Assembly: GCA_051530055.1 (NCBI GenBank)
Contig: CM121341.1
Span: forward strand, 7,254,001-7,318,000
Source: Neoechinorhynchus agilis
Lineage: Eukaryota; Acanthocephala
Length of the DNA stretch: 64,000 nt
Direction of reading: 5' to 3'
The notes below the pieces were generated by a model, which was not told the DNA's origin, ran no database searches, and was given only the letters and a program-made list of their open reading frames with translations. Positions 34,501 through 44,739 of this stretch are shown here, piece by piece. A program made the position numbers and the translations under genes. Numbering within the stretch: the first letter of the stretch is position 1; every line of letters begins with the position of its first letter.

Positions 34501-35619
34501 TCTTGTATATTTTACAGAATAAAGTATTTACGGTTGATTGACCCTGGAACTGTGCGTTTCCAAAATTCCACAATATGAAAGATAAGTTCGCTTTGGTATT
34601 CGACCATTTGAATACAAATCAGTGAGTGCTACCAATACGCACCTAAAGAGCCCTGTCTATTCTGTTTAATCACTAAAAAACTTACCATAAAAGGTAAACA
34701 TTGTCCCTCGAAGTCAGATAGGCAATCTGATAGGCAACAAGTGCACTTGGATATGGATGGTAGCTGGATCGATAGTACATTTCGAGGTCTGACTCCGCTG
34801 TTGAGGTAGTTAGCGATTGTCGACTAGAATCTGCTCGATCCAGTATGGCTTTCCACTAAGCTTAAATTTAAATCCAACAGTCCAAAAATATGGCAACTTA
34901 CTGGTATGTGGTTAAGTTCCGTTTCGAGTTCATCCTTGTTGACGACCAGTTTCACTTGATTAGCTGATATCACATTCGAAAGGTGGAACGGGCGCAGACT
35001 TGTTAGAATACGGATATATTAAAAAAAACACGAAAAAATATTGAAGACTTACTTGTCAATAATATAGATTTCATGATCTGATCCTAGCAGCTTTATTGCA
35101 TCTAGACAACCTCCGCAATTTAGAAGAATAACGATAATGCACTGATCTCGGTATACACTGAACTCTTGTTCTAGAACATTAATCGTGCGGACTGTGCAGA
35201 CGGAGTACATCACATGTTCAGTTGCAAATAGATTCTAAGGGATGAGATGGATACTAAATGTTATTGCTAGTATCCTAGGCAAAAAATCAATTATTAAAAA
35301 CTCGCTTTAGCTGATATAATGGTCATAAATACGGTTTTGACATTTATAAGCATCATCGACAAATAAATATTTAATCTCCATTCAAATTCTCGTAATGTTT
35401 TTTTGTCGTAGTTAAAAATGATTGATCATTTGGAGCAGAAAAATTGTGGTATTGTAATTTAGAAATTATATCTCAAGACGCTCAACAAATTTTCCGGATA
35501 GATACCCTTAGAATCATCCATGTACAAATTGAGTCCGTAGTTTCGGACAAAAAGACAACTACTCGTTGATCTCGTAATCTAAGGTAGAAATCACTGATTG
35601 GATCCTTTATTATAACCAT
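31580..35619 (-). CDS. CDC45: CDC45 replication factor, 13 exons
   Basis: CDC45 is the CMG-helicase subunit (with MCM2-7 and GINS) that unwinds DNA at forks. I assembled 13 minus-strand exons, all with GT-AG borders and matching phases: 35619-35506, 35234-35053, 34998-34902, 34855-34686, 34642-34532, 34485-34438, 33162-33028, 32983-32882, 32826-32715, 32663-32382, 31962-31856, 31780-31716, 31668-31580. They sum to 1614 nt, 537 aa (human is 566). Family blocks in order: N-terminal RVVVFLSETTDSICTWMIL (human R-V-L-L-F-V-A-S-D-V-D-A-L-C-A), CIIVILLNCGGCLD (human F-I-L-I-N-C-G-A-N), RPFHLSNVISANQVKL, LVAYQIAYLTSRDNVYLLW with VALTD, YQHSRLNGYFQYWWTLSDF (human L-V-L-Y-Q-H-W-S-L-H-D), LNEFFGELG, and C-terminal LFERAAKEVG plus NYFDKSG. 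The acidic loop of vertebrate CDC45 is nearly absent. The exon 10 acceptor (AAAAAG) is weak but fits in length and phase. Intron 6 (34437-33163) is enlarged by repeat P. Confidence 0.93.
33370..34240. repeat. Dispersed repeat P, two tandem copies inside CDC45 intron 6
   Basis: Two successive copies (about 33370-33745 and 33750-34015) of the sequence at 30020-30440 account for most of this intron, the only CDC45 intron above 500 bp. The right side ends near 34236 with the complement of TACAGTGGAACGTCGTTTA, very like pogo/Tigger terminal repeats (CAGTnGAAC-type ends at a TA target). I infer a non-autonomous pogo-like element, tandemly duplicated. Confidence 0.6.
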
Positions 35620-36324
35620 CCCAACTGATTATATGATTTCGGCATAAGGGGTTTGAGTAAATGCCGGCGGCGTCCTTGACAGATTGAACAGGTTTGTTCA
35701 ATCTTTACTCGTCTGAAACGTATATAGAAAGTAGATAAATAAGAATTATTAATTGTCGAAATTAAATGTAAACAACTAATCATGTTCGGACGCCGTGCAC
35801 TAATTCATATACGATTATCACTGAGTCTAGTAATAAATTGTGGCTATTAGAAGAAATAATAAGCTGAAGTAATTAAAAAAAGCATACACTTATGAATTTC
35901 GAGAGGTGAGTTATGAATATAACATATTTATATTTCAGTGCAGGATTCACATATTCGTCCACTCCCGAGATGCTTGGCATGGAGATGATAGCTGTCCAAA
36001 TTATTTTTGGATAACAGGATCACAATATGATCAAGACGAAATTAAAACATCGATTTTTGGAAAGTACTTGCGGTTGTTTTAAATCGCAAGTTAGAGACAC
36101 ATAAAAGCAGAAAAATGTAATTCAGCGTAAAGTTTTTGGGCAATAAATGAACAATTTAGAATCTAACATAACGTGTTAAACGATTTGTTTGTATCTTTAG
36201 AGCACTTGAGACCTCATTGGACATAATGTGAATTTAAATTGCGTCCATAGAGTCTGACATAATGCTCTAAACGATTTGATTATCAAGAAAAATCCGAACG
36301 AATAAAAATATTTCGAAAAAGGAA
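35620..36324 (+). other. Region upstream of CDC45 with a possible plus-strand terminal exon
   Basis: TATATTTCAG at about 35930-35939 is a good acceptor and is followed by 47 open codons ending at about 36083 (reading ...DAWHGDDSCPNYFWITGSQ...); in another register it reads SAGFTYSSTPEMLGMEM before a stop. A donor-like GAGAG|GTGAGT stands 33 bp upstream. A small gene divergent from CDC45 is possible, but I cannot complete it or name it. Confidence 0.25.
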
Positions 36325-37372
36325 ACCTCATTCGGGTCACCTAAAAAAGGTTTTTATTGTTTTGTATGGCTCGGGTATCCGGGGAGATCGCTATTACCGT
36401 GGTTCGGACGAGTTTAAAAATGCTCAAAACGATTTAACCATCAAGAGAGAAAAATCCACCGGGATGATAGAGTTGAAAGGCTTGTTCGGGTCACCTAAAA
36501 AAGGTTTCCATTGTTTTGTATGGCTCGGGTATCCGGGGAGATCGCTATTCCCGAGGTTCGGACGAGCTTAAAAATGCTCTAAACGATTTAACCATCAAGA
36601 AAAAAATCCATCGGGATGATAGAGTTAAAAGCCTCGTTCGGGTCACCTAAAAAAGGTTTCCATTGTTTTGTATGGCTCGGGTATCCGGGGAGATCGCTAT
36701 TCCCGAGGTTCGGACGAGCTTAAAAATGCTCTAAACGATTTAACCATCAAGAAAAAATCCACCGGGATGATAGAGTTAAAAGCCTCGTTCGGGTCACTAA
36801 AAAAGGTTTCTATTGTTTTGTAGGCTCGGGTATCCGGGGAGATCGCTTTCCCGGGTTCGGACGAGCTTAAAAATGCTCTAAACGATTTACACAAGAGAAA
36901 ACGTCGAGTTAAAAATGCTCTAAACGATTTACCACAAGAAAAAAATCCACCGGGATGATAGAGTTAAAAGGCTCGTTCGGGTCACCTAAAAAAGGTTTCC
37001 ATTGTTTTGTATGGCTCGGGTATCCGGGGAGATCGCTATTCCCGAGGTTCGGACGAGCTTAAAAATGCTCTAAACGATTTAACCATCAAGAGAGAAAAAT
37101 CCACCGGGATGATAGAGTTGAAAGGCTTGTTCGGGTCACCTAAAAAAGGTTTCCATTGTTTTGTATGGCTCGGGTATCCGGGGAGATCGCTATTCCCGAG
37201 GTTCGGACGAGCTTAAAAATGCTCTAAACGATTTATCGACCAAGAGAGAAAAATCCATCGGGATGATAGAGTTGAAAGGCTTGTTCGGGTCACCTAAAAA
37301 AGGTTTCCATTGTTTTGTATGGCTCGGGTATCCGGGGAGATCGTTATTCCCGAGGTTCGGACGAGCGGAACA
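36325..37372. repeat. Satellite F, 154-bp unit
   Basis: Six to seven units, period 154 bp, marked by CGTTCGGGTCACCTAAAAAA, GGTTTCCATTGTTTTGTATG, GCTCGGGTATCCGGGGAGAT, TTCGGACGAGC and ATGCTCTAAACGATTTA. The unit around 36790-36900 has several small deletions. At 36175-36330 unit-like words (CTCTAAACGATTTG, ATCAAGAAAAATCC) already appear in diverged form, possibly the ancestral sequence from which the array grew. Frames of 65-80 codons across units are by-products. Confidence 0.92.
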
Positions 37373-37589
37373 AAACAACAAAAACCTTCTTTTGTTTGAT
37401 TGACCGATGAAAAGATTTGTTTTTCGTTTGGAATATTTCAATAAAATATATTTTAGTTTGGGCTGGACCCACAATTCTAGTAGAGAAATCGTAGACTTGG
37501 AGGAACACAACAGAAACGTCTATTGATAAAAAAAGATCAATTTTTTTGTTTGATATTAAGATTAAAAATCTCCCGTTTTTGCCATCTCC

Positions 37590-37723
37590 AATTAACAAAC
37601 CGGTTTTACGGAGCACAAGGCCGCAAGTTGGCCATGTCGCCGCCATCGCATAACGCGCATTTCGTGCAAATGGAGGAGATGCGTGCATACGAGGCGATGG
37701 TGTCAAGTTCCAGCACAGATTAA
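37590..37723 (+). CDS. Short open frame of coding-like composition, unrecognised
   Basis: GC-richer than its surroundings; reads ...GRKLAMSPPSHNAHFVQ, EEMRAYEAMVSSSSTD and stop. It may be a terminal exon or a gene fragment. No upstream exon could be tied to it and the complementary strand is also open, so the evidence is weak. Confidence 0.2.
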
Positions 37724-39088
37724 ACCAAATCGAACAACGATGGGAGAGTGTTCGAGGCAATCTCCTCAGACGACTAATTTCCTAGTTATCGGGACGCAAA
37801 TAGACATTCTTGAATTTCATTAATGACATTCGTAGTGAAAGGTCAGACGCCTAAAAATATGGATCATTTTCATCATTACACCATTTATACCGCTTTTTTT
37901 AGTCTTTAACTAAGTGTCGGACAAAAGTACCAATAAAATTCCTTTTAAGGAACATTTTTAGCTTAAAACACCTGGGCCTTGTTCTTTAATTTGAGAATTT
38001 CCTCACTCCTGTAAAATCTTTCTCTTTCGCCGCTTACAAATTCCAAGAATTCTACGAGATCCTCGACGAATCGTTTGACACAAAAACTTTATCAAACAAT
38101 TTTTATGGTCGTGTTCTTCCTAAAAGTGTCGGAATAATGATAAAGTTTCGGGTTGAAAGATATCGTAACGTCTCGTCTATGGATCTGTTTTTTTTTAAAT
38201 TTATTATCTACAAATGTGAAATATTATTGTAGAATCACCACCTTTTCATTTGTGTATAAAATCGATTTATTATTTTTCGACAAATGAAGTTTTTGATCGG
38301 ACGAACTGTTAATCAATTAAATGATTTTTCTCACAATTTCCCCGACAGTAGAGCATTCCCTTAAAATACTTTACATTGGTCAATTCTGCGAGTTAAAACA
38401 AAAATTCTTCAAAAAAAACAAATAATAAGATCCAGATTTCAGCGTGTGGCTAAACGAAAATTTTAGTCCGACGATGTAACGAGAAATCGTGGTCATTATG
38501 AAGAGGGGACGCCAGGAAAGAGACTGTGTTTGGTACGATTACATATCCGTGACGCTTGTTTTCTTTGGATTTCTGTAAGGGTTTCTTGTAGTGGCACCAC
38601 TGTGAATCGAACTACTGACTCTTAAGTACTATTCAATTCTGTTTGATCAATAAGTTTTTCAATTAAAGGTAACTCTTGAGAACTTTAAGTACTTAAATTC
38701 GGTCCTCGGAGTAGAACTGCTTAATTAATGGTCTTCTTTTTAAACTAAAAAGATTACACAAAATAAATGTGATTTTTTTGCTACAATCCAACGCATTTTC
38801 AAATGTAATTTAGAGTCTTTAAAGGAACCGAGAAAACGAGAATCTCACCTGTAAAAAAACGGTGCCATCAAGTTTCCATGGAGGATGAGTAATATTTTGC
38901 GCCAAGAACTCTAACATTCTAATCGCTTAAAATGTACTTATTTTTTCAAACAAAAGTTTTAAATTATTAAGGTGGGAAAAGTGTTCAATGATAATGTTTT
39001 GATTGAACTTCAAGTTCTCCCTCTAAAACAGTAATGGACTAGTTTCTGTTTCAAGATTGAATTGTTCATATTGGTTGTTTTCTAGCAC
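37724..39088. other. AT-rich intergenic DNA
   Basis: I see no gene that I can support. A short frame from ATG 38498 (MKRGRQERDCVWYDYISV, then a hydrophobic run) ends after 26 codons at a GTAAGG; see rejected items. Confidence 0.35.
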
Positions 39089-39214
39089 GAAGAAATTAAA
39101 ATGATTTTACCCTTAAAATCCGATTGATTTCGGAGGAACAATCTTGCATGCGTTTATTATTTAAAGGCCTCGATCGATGGGTGTACAAGAGGGTAAAATC
39201 ATTTTAAATTCTTC
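39089..39214. mobile_element. Short inverted-repeat element, family M2
   Basis: Left arm CGAAGAAATTAAAATGATTT followed by TACCCT; right arm AGGGTAAAATCATTTTAAAT followed by TCTTCG. The core holds CCGATTGATTTCGGAGG and ACAATCTTGCATGC, shared with the element at 63604-63730 and with the 400-bp array at 60-61.7 kb. It lies just before the gene starting at 39247. Confidence 0.65.
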
Positions 39215-39246
39215 GCCAAAAAGTTCATTAAAGATAATTTAAAGCG

Positions 39247-39750
39247 ATGTTCGTGGCATGTTCGACTTCGTCCAAATCGTTAACACTTTCTAGAATGAGT
39301 TCATCAAGTGAACGAAAATCATTTGGAGAGAGGCTTATTGATTGCCACGAGTGCATTAAAAAGGAACTTCTACCGACAATTACTACCAATGCTTGCAAAC
39401 TACTGGGATTCGCTTTGAAGGATGAATCGCAAAAGGTGCTAATAAAGAAGTTTTCTGATCGGCTAGCAAAGGAGTACATTTGTAGAATTGACGAACTGAT
39501 GGACAAATACAAAAGCATTTGCGAAGATTCTCAAGTCATGGAGGAGAAGCATCATTGTATTCCGCTTTTGTCTAAAAATGTTGAACATCATGTGGCGATG
39601 GTGCTCAGGACGACGTTGAATGATGCTTGTAAACAACAGCGAATTCTCATTGAGGAATTAAAAACCGAATCAGAAATGCTCGAGAATGAAATCAAAAAGT
39701 CGATTGGTTCTGTAGTTGATGCTTTTAAAGATTTAAACAACTCGACTTAA
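39247..39750 (+). CDS. Helical coiled-coil protein, possibly kinetochore PMF1/Nnf1-like
   Basis: A complete frame of 167 aa from ATG 39247; an alternative Met at codon 17 (ATG 39295) would give a shorter form. After a Ser-rich start it is all predicted helix: about 30-100 without breaks, then a heptad-like C-terminal half (DACKQQRILIEELKTESEML). The order (short basic start, helix with F-x-D-R-L-x-x-E-Y-x-x-R-I-D-E-L, a turn, a terminal coiled coil) resembles the PMF1/Nnf1 subunit of the MIS12 kinetochore complex, but the match is by architecture and a few positions, so the name is tentative. Other coiled-coil proteins of this size would fit. Confidence 0.65.
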   Translation: MFVACSTSSKSLTLSRMSSSSERKSFGERLIDCHECIKKELLPTITTNACKLLGFALKDESQKVLIKKFSDRLAKEYICRIDELMDKYKSICEDSQVMEEKHHCIPLLSKNVEHHVAMVLRTTLNDACKQQRILIEELKTESEMLENEIKKSIGSVVDAFKDLNNST

Positions 39751-40131
39751 AGTGTGAGAATTCTCCATAATTTATGTATTTAGCTATGAAGACGAAGTCT
39801 AGAACTATCAAGAAAAATTTACTTTTATTAAAACGACAAAAACAAACATTAAAAGATTAATTTTGCCAAACTCTTCACTCTAAAGTATAAATAATTTTTA
39901 CAAATATACGAAAATCTAGTCATTAACATCTTCGCACTCACAAAATCTTTTATCATTTCAGTCAAACAAAACATTTCAAGATTTTCGAAAGTCAATTCGC
40001 ATTACAAGTTGCAAATTGAAATTGGAAAGGCTAATTGTTCCGCCATTTAAATTTATTTGCAATGAACGATTTTGAGTACACTCGAAAAATAAAATTTGTG
40101 TTGTATTTGTGTACGGTTCGTATACAAAAAA
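39751..40131. other. Spacer between two plus-strand genes
   Basis: AT-rich; holds the presumed 3' UTR of the 39247 gene and the promoter of the 40132 gene. No other feature is visible. Confidence 0.4.
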
Positions 40132-40848
40132 ATGACCGATTATTTTGCACAAAAGAGAAATAAAGAAGTAGACAAGATTTTGGTAAACTGTGTAGATCTC
40201 GTGAGTATTTTGGACGAAATCCAGAGAATCAGGAGAAAATGCGAGGAGAATCTGTCGGTCTTAAGCTTCGAACAACAGAAACTAATAATATTGATTGGTA
40301 TCGCGAACAATGCTACAGAGCTTAGAACTTTCCTTGGATTCAATGCTGACATTATTGATGACAATTCAATTTTCCTCGATTATTTGACTGATTTTTTAAA
40401 CGAGCTTTCGTCCTTTTATGATAATAAAACAACAATAAACGTTCACGAATTTTGCTCCGGCACAGGAATCAAGAACTTAGAAAAGTATTTTCGGCCCCAT
40501 TGTCCATATTCAGATTATCCCATGGACAATGAGGATCATCTGGAACAATTAAGTGAAATAAAAATGAATGCTGTTGCAAGAAAGTTCGAATGTTCTATGA
40601 AACAGCCGATTCGAACGAAAGGAAGTTTTGAAATTGAAAGAATGGAAGAGTCATTGACCGAAATCGACAAATACGTGGAATACAAAACGGACGATAATTT
40701 GATGGTACCAGAGTTAAATCTAAAAATTCATAGAAGAACAAAGGCTTCGATCGTACAATTTTTTAAAAGAATGAAAGCGAGAATAAAGTGGCAGTCGTGT
40801 GAAAGCCGCGATTGGTTTCGTGTTCCTTGCTTTGATGTGTTCTACTGA
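40132..40848 (+). CDS. Unrecognised 238-aa protein
   Basis: The frame is open from 40096, but the first ATG is at 40132 (MTDYFAQKRNKEVDKI). The product is hydrophilic and largely helical for residues 1-110, with DEIQRIRRKCEENLSVLSFE near the start, then an acidic loop region with Cys and His (HEFCSGTGIKNL, RPHCPYSDYPMDN), and a basic tail (HRRTKASIVQFFKRMKARIK). No domain is recognised. A polyadenylation-like AATATAAAG overlaps the stop region. It is probably a real gene: it is long, unbroken and has a mixed protein-like composition. Confidence 0.6.
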   Translation: MTDYFAQKRNKEVDKILVNCVDLVSILDEIQRIRRKCEENLSVLSFEQQKLIILIGIANNATELRTFLGFNADIIDDNSIFLDYLTDFLNELSSFYDNKTTINVHEFCSGTGIKNLEKYFRPHCPYSDYPMDNEDHLEQLSEIKMNAVARKFECSMKQPIRTKGSFEIERMEESLTEIDKYVEYKTDDNLMVPELNLKIHRRTKASIVQFFKRMKARIKWQSCESRDWFRVPCFDVFY

Positions 40849-41161
40849 ATATAAAGCCGATTGTGATTTGAACTCGAGTCGCTTTTGATCCATAATCGTG
40901 GCTATCACAATCACCTAAAACCGTAAGCCACTAAAATCTTAAAATAAATCTAAGATAACACAATGTCAAGTAACTAATCAAATTTCAAAAAACTCCCATA
41001 AATCTAAACTCTTTAAAAAGTATATAAAAGAAAAAGCTAAATCATTAGCTCGGTAACTCCATTGAAAAAATCTGACTCACCTTCTATGAAATCCACAAGC
41101 GTTCGATTGATTTCTACGATAACATCGATTTAAAACAAACGAAAATCTCAAAATATGCAAC

Positions 41162-41258
41162 CTGACAAGACCGAAAAACGCTAACAGTGGCAAACACAAA
41201 TATAACCAATAATAAATCAATATTTAACTCATAAATAACCATCCCCGTAACTCTAAAC
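41162..41258 (-). CDS. Candidate membrane-protein exon
   Basis: Bounded by an excellent acceptor (TTTTTTTTCAG) and a donor (TGTCAG|GTTGCA); 97 nt, open in one frame that encodes a charged start and one hydrophobic helix (FRVTGMVIYELNIDLLLVIF...). The next possible intron is 48 nt, the typical size here, but frame continuity beyond it is not resolved. Confidence 0.35.
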
Positions 41259-42232
41259 CTGAAAAAAAACCCTCTAAATAACCAAGAAAAACTATCAAAC
41301 ATAAATAATAGCACAACTCAAAGAGAACAGAAAAAAATTAGATGAAACAAGTAAAAATAACCAAATCGATCAAAGGCTGAATAATACCCAAATGAATATT
41401 TTATTGGGATTCTTACAAATATCCATTAAAGTAAAAAATAACTCTCAACAAAACGAATAACATCTCGGACTAATAACCTAATCTTCTATTTATTTACCCA
41501 CTAAAAATCATGCCAAAATAAAAACTTGCACCAGCTCAACTGACTTTCCACCCAAAAAGATTAACATATCAAATCTTACCACTATTAATAAATTTTAAAA
41601 ACCCAATAAACCATATAAACTAAAAAGAGATAAAACCCCCACTGCTCCCAATATTTAAATAACTAATAAAATTTACTCTCAGCTGAACTTAAAATACAAA
41701 AAACATATAAAAAATGCCATTCCGGCTTAATAGAGAGAGTACTTAAAGAATCAACTTCCTCAAAATTTGTTTTATCCAAAAAATTGATAAACAGAAAACC
41801 AAAAAATAACAACTCCAAATCTCATTAAATCTTTTCAAGTGACTAAATTCCAACTTATCAGAAATAGAAAAGGCACTTAAGAAGAAGACGATAGCACATG
41901 ACCACGAGATTAAACAAACCCGAAATCTACTAGTAAACAAATCTACTAGTGATGATGATCAACAAAAATGGAATATCGATGACAAGTATCTGCTTTTTTC
42001 CTGCTTATTAACTATCGAAAAGTGCCTTTATTTGCTTAATATTGTATTTTAAATAAAATAACTCAATGCGAACTAAAGTTTTCCTTATGAACATGAAAAA
42101 TAATTGTGTTCGGGATAATGGAGAAGACGAAAATCCGATAGAGATATGCCAATAATTAGGTTTATCAATTGTTAATTAATACTGAACGAAATTCAAGTTT
42201 ACAAGAAGGATTTTGCATTCGCCGTTAGCGCT

Positions 42233-42460
42233 TTAATCGTGATCATCAAACGAAATCGAAGACAGTAAAGAAGTGTCCGTTGATGGTAATGCCGAATGAG
42301 TAAAAGTTGAAATATCTTCATTTTGCGCAGTTTTTTTATAATGATTCAATAATAGAATACTGATTATAAACTGTTCATTAAACTCTTCGGACAACGCCGG
42401 TGGCCAATAAAATTTAATCAAAAAAATTGTACTAGACCCATAGCCACAAATCTAAAATCT
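42233..42460 (-). CDS. Candidate terminal exon, membrane-protein tail
   Basis: After an acceptor-like GATTTTAG near 42461 the frame is open to a stop at 42233: ICGYGSSTIFLIKFYWPP, then a charged and Ser/Thr-rich tail ending SSISFDDHD. It looks like a last transmembrane segment plus a cytoplasmic tail. The upstream exon is not identified. Confidence 0.3.
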
Positions 42461-42787
42461 TTTACCTCAAAAATAATCTTTAAAGAATAGACTAAAAGAC
42501 AATACAAAATAGAGAATTATCCACCAAACAACCTTTTTTTTGCCTTTAATCTTCTTTAAAACGGAACCGCAATCAACAAAACTAAAGATCCACTCTAGAC
42601 AAAACAACAATTTTTTCTATGGCAGAAGAAAATCAAACAATTAAAATAGTTAAAACACCAACTACCACTAAAATGGATACGTTTAAAGTGTAAGAATAAA
42701 CCAATAAAGATAACAGCTAAAGAGACATTTTCTGAAAGCAACAGTAGAATTAACGAACGTTACGAATCATAATCCTTTACTAAAATT

Positions 42788-44163
42788 TCAAATGAACATT
42801 TGTGCCAACATTTTTTCCACATCTTCCGGTATGTTAACTTCCATTAGATTACTTTTATCATTTTCGGGTTCATCGGAGATTAAAACCGCAATTAGTTTCT
42901 CACATCTGATCCTCGTATCTTCCGAAATATCCTCTCTTTCATAGTACTGCTTTGAAATAAAGTACAGTTGACACCGGCGCATCCGTTCCCGTCCACGTTT
43001 CGTAGCACACAACTAAACAAAAAATTAGGGTAATTCGAGATAACTGACGATATACCAATAAAAGACAGTCAAGAGTATTATTGATAACTTCTTCACAATC
43101 ATCAGGCATTTTGTTCAAATACTGGCATTCAATGGGTAATTTCTCCTCGTTATCATAGTCGATTGTGTTACCAATTAACGGATAAAATAAAAAAAGGTTT
43201 CCAAATTTTTCGATAAAGTCCCAATAATCAAATGGAAAACTCTTATAATGAACCGATGATTTGGAAATCATCATCCTGGTCAAAGAATTGTCCAGATAAA
43301 TCTAAACCACAATAAAAGCGATAATCATAGAGAATTGTCGTCAGGGTCGGATTGTTGTTGCTGCTGATCATTTATTCAAAATATTTCGTAAGCCTTTTGC
43401 TTACCTCTTCAGTTATATTGATTGTAAGTTTTTAAATATCCGAGGAGGTAAGCAAAAAGCTTACGAAATATTTTGAATGATCAACAGCAATCAGGGGAAA
43501 AAACATCGTCAAACTCGAATTAAAAGCGATTATTTTGGATTTGATAGCTTTCCACATACCATGAGCAAAAGCAAGATTTCTGAATATTCTTGAGCTAACT
43601 TTACGCATTTCACAATCTTTATGAGATAAAAACTCCGCTATCATTGCCAAAAATCCATGTTTGTTTGATATAATGAATTTTTGAACGTCCTTTAACGCAC
43701 AAAGGTTGGCCAGAGACATTCCTATCAGAGATTCTTTTTCTCTCAGAAACATTTTTACCCAAACAAAGCAGTTCTTATCTCCTATGGACCATTGATGTTG
43801 CACAGCACAAACGCTTAAATTAATGAGAGCAGCACCAATCAAGGATCGATTTAGTTCCTTCATTGGAAAGGTCCGAGAAATAAATGAGAAGATCCTCGTA
43901 AGCAGTGAATCGTCAGCAAGTGGGAATCTCGTAAGGCATGCAACGGTTTTGAGGCCGATTTCGTATTGTAATGGATTATGGCAAACGCTTTCAATCAAAT
44001 CGATAATGCTTTTTAGTCGGCATTCGACCAATGAATTGTTCTGAGACGCCGCTGATATTTCCAAAATGGACTGGAGGCCTGAATTGACAAGTTCAGTGGA
44101 TTCTTTGTTCGCTTTGACAATGCTGATCAGCTCATCGAAGTAGTCGGCATAATCAGTGGTCAT
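42788..44163 (-). CDS. HGH1: HGH1 (FAM203), eEF2-folding ARM-repeat chaperone
   Basis: HGH1 hands nascent eEF2 to the TRiC chaperonin; it is a cytosolic ARM-repeat protein. Exon 1 starts at ATG 44161-44163 and encodes the helical repeats, with the conserved LSNLxQ-like block (LIGMSLANLCALKDVQKFII) and FRNLAFAH (human L-R-N-C-C-F-E-H). Exon 2 carries FYPLIGN and EEKLPIECQYLNKMPDD (human E-M-E-R-L-P-V-D-L-Q-Y-L-P-P-D-K), ending at 43056. Exon 3 (43012-42788), after a 43-nt intron with matching phase, carries IRCEKLIAVLISDEPENDKS and LMEVNIPEDVEKML (human T-A-C-E-K-L-I-Q-V-L-I-G-D-E-P-E-R ... L-L-E-V-Q-V-P-E-D-V-E). The exon 1-2 junction is not settled: the obvious donor (CATG|GTATGT, about 43562) is out of phase with the best acceptors near 43270-43301; an alternative donor two codons on (AT|GTGG) fits an acceptor at GACCAG. 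This intron hosts a palindromic element. Confidence 0.9.
43351..43495. mobile_element. Palindromic element inside the first HGH1 intron
   Basis: Arms 43351-43416 and 43438-43495 mirror each other over about 58 bp: TTCAAAATATTTCGTAAGCC and GCTTACCTC on the left against GAGGTAAGC and GCTTACGAAATATTTTGAA on the right, with GCTGATCA against TGATCAACAGC outside. It is a foldback MITE. The arms carry GTAAGC words that look like splice donors on both strands, which may confuse gene prediction here. Confidence 0.75.
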
Positions 44164-44739
44164 CTAAAGACCATCGGAAATCGAAGATTCGCAGAATTAG
44201 TAGAAAAAGGTGAGTCGGCGATCTTAGTAAACTGACTAAAATCAATTGCAACATACCTCACACTTTTCAATAGAAATTCAATATTATGGAAAAAGGTAAA
44301 ATTAAAGGGCGAATTCCATGTAAACGAAGCTTATCGAATGAATATTCTTATTTTTTTGAAGCTGTCGCGTAAAAAAAGCAAAATCAATCTTTATTGTTAA
44401 TCATATCGAGAGAATATCCATTGGGATGTTAAATTTTGACTTGTTTGGTGAATCGCCCGGATAAAACGTATTTTAATCTTCTGAGACGAGGTTTCCTCTT
44501 TCGAAATATTTCAAAATAGGAGTATCTTATTGTCTTCGCTTATTTTTAGATCGTATGTTCAAAAAGAAAACCGTACATTGTCGATTTAAAAACACCGAAA
44601 TCGATACCAAGAAGACCACATCTACTTCTAAAATAATTGCTTTATCGAACTCAGTTTTATTGGATTCAAAATGGATGCCGGCGTAATTTCGGACAAAACG
44701 TCCAATCAGATTTATAAATACATTTAAGTCTACATACTT
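44164..44739. other. Spacer between HGH1 and the G-patch gene
   Basis: It contains one copy of the dispersed motif GACGAGGTTTCCTCTTTCG followed by AAATATTTC (about 44484-44510). No gene is visible. Confidence 0.4.

Larger units (their letters stand above)
40860..42540 (-). other. Strand-skewed region, probable minus-strand membrane-protein gene(s)
   Basis: The plus strand is strikingly rich in A and C and poor in T and G, so the minus strand is rich in T, which in codon second position gives hydrophobic residues. Minus-strand open pieces are indeed hydrophobic: 41114-41314 (around YELNIDLLLVIFVFATVSVF) and 41743-41940 (around LISWSCAIVFFLSAF). Splice-like signals are good: TTTTTTTTCAG before 41258, CAG|GTTGC after 41162, and GAAG|GTGAGT at about 41083. 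I could not join the pieces into one protein, so this is a candidate multi-pass membrane protein gene or two. Confidence 0.35.

Noticed and set aside
38498-38610. A tiny gene MKRGRQERDCVWYDYISV... continued across a 17-nt GTAAGG...TTGTAG intron
   Set aside because: The joined frame is neat, but 17 nt is far below any intron supported in this window, and the product has no recognisable family.
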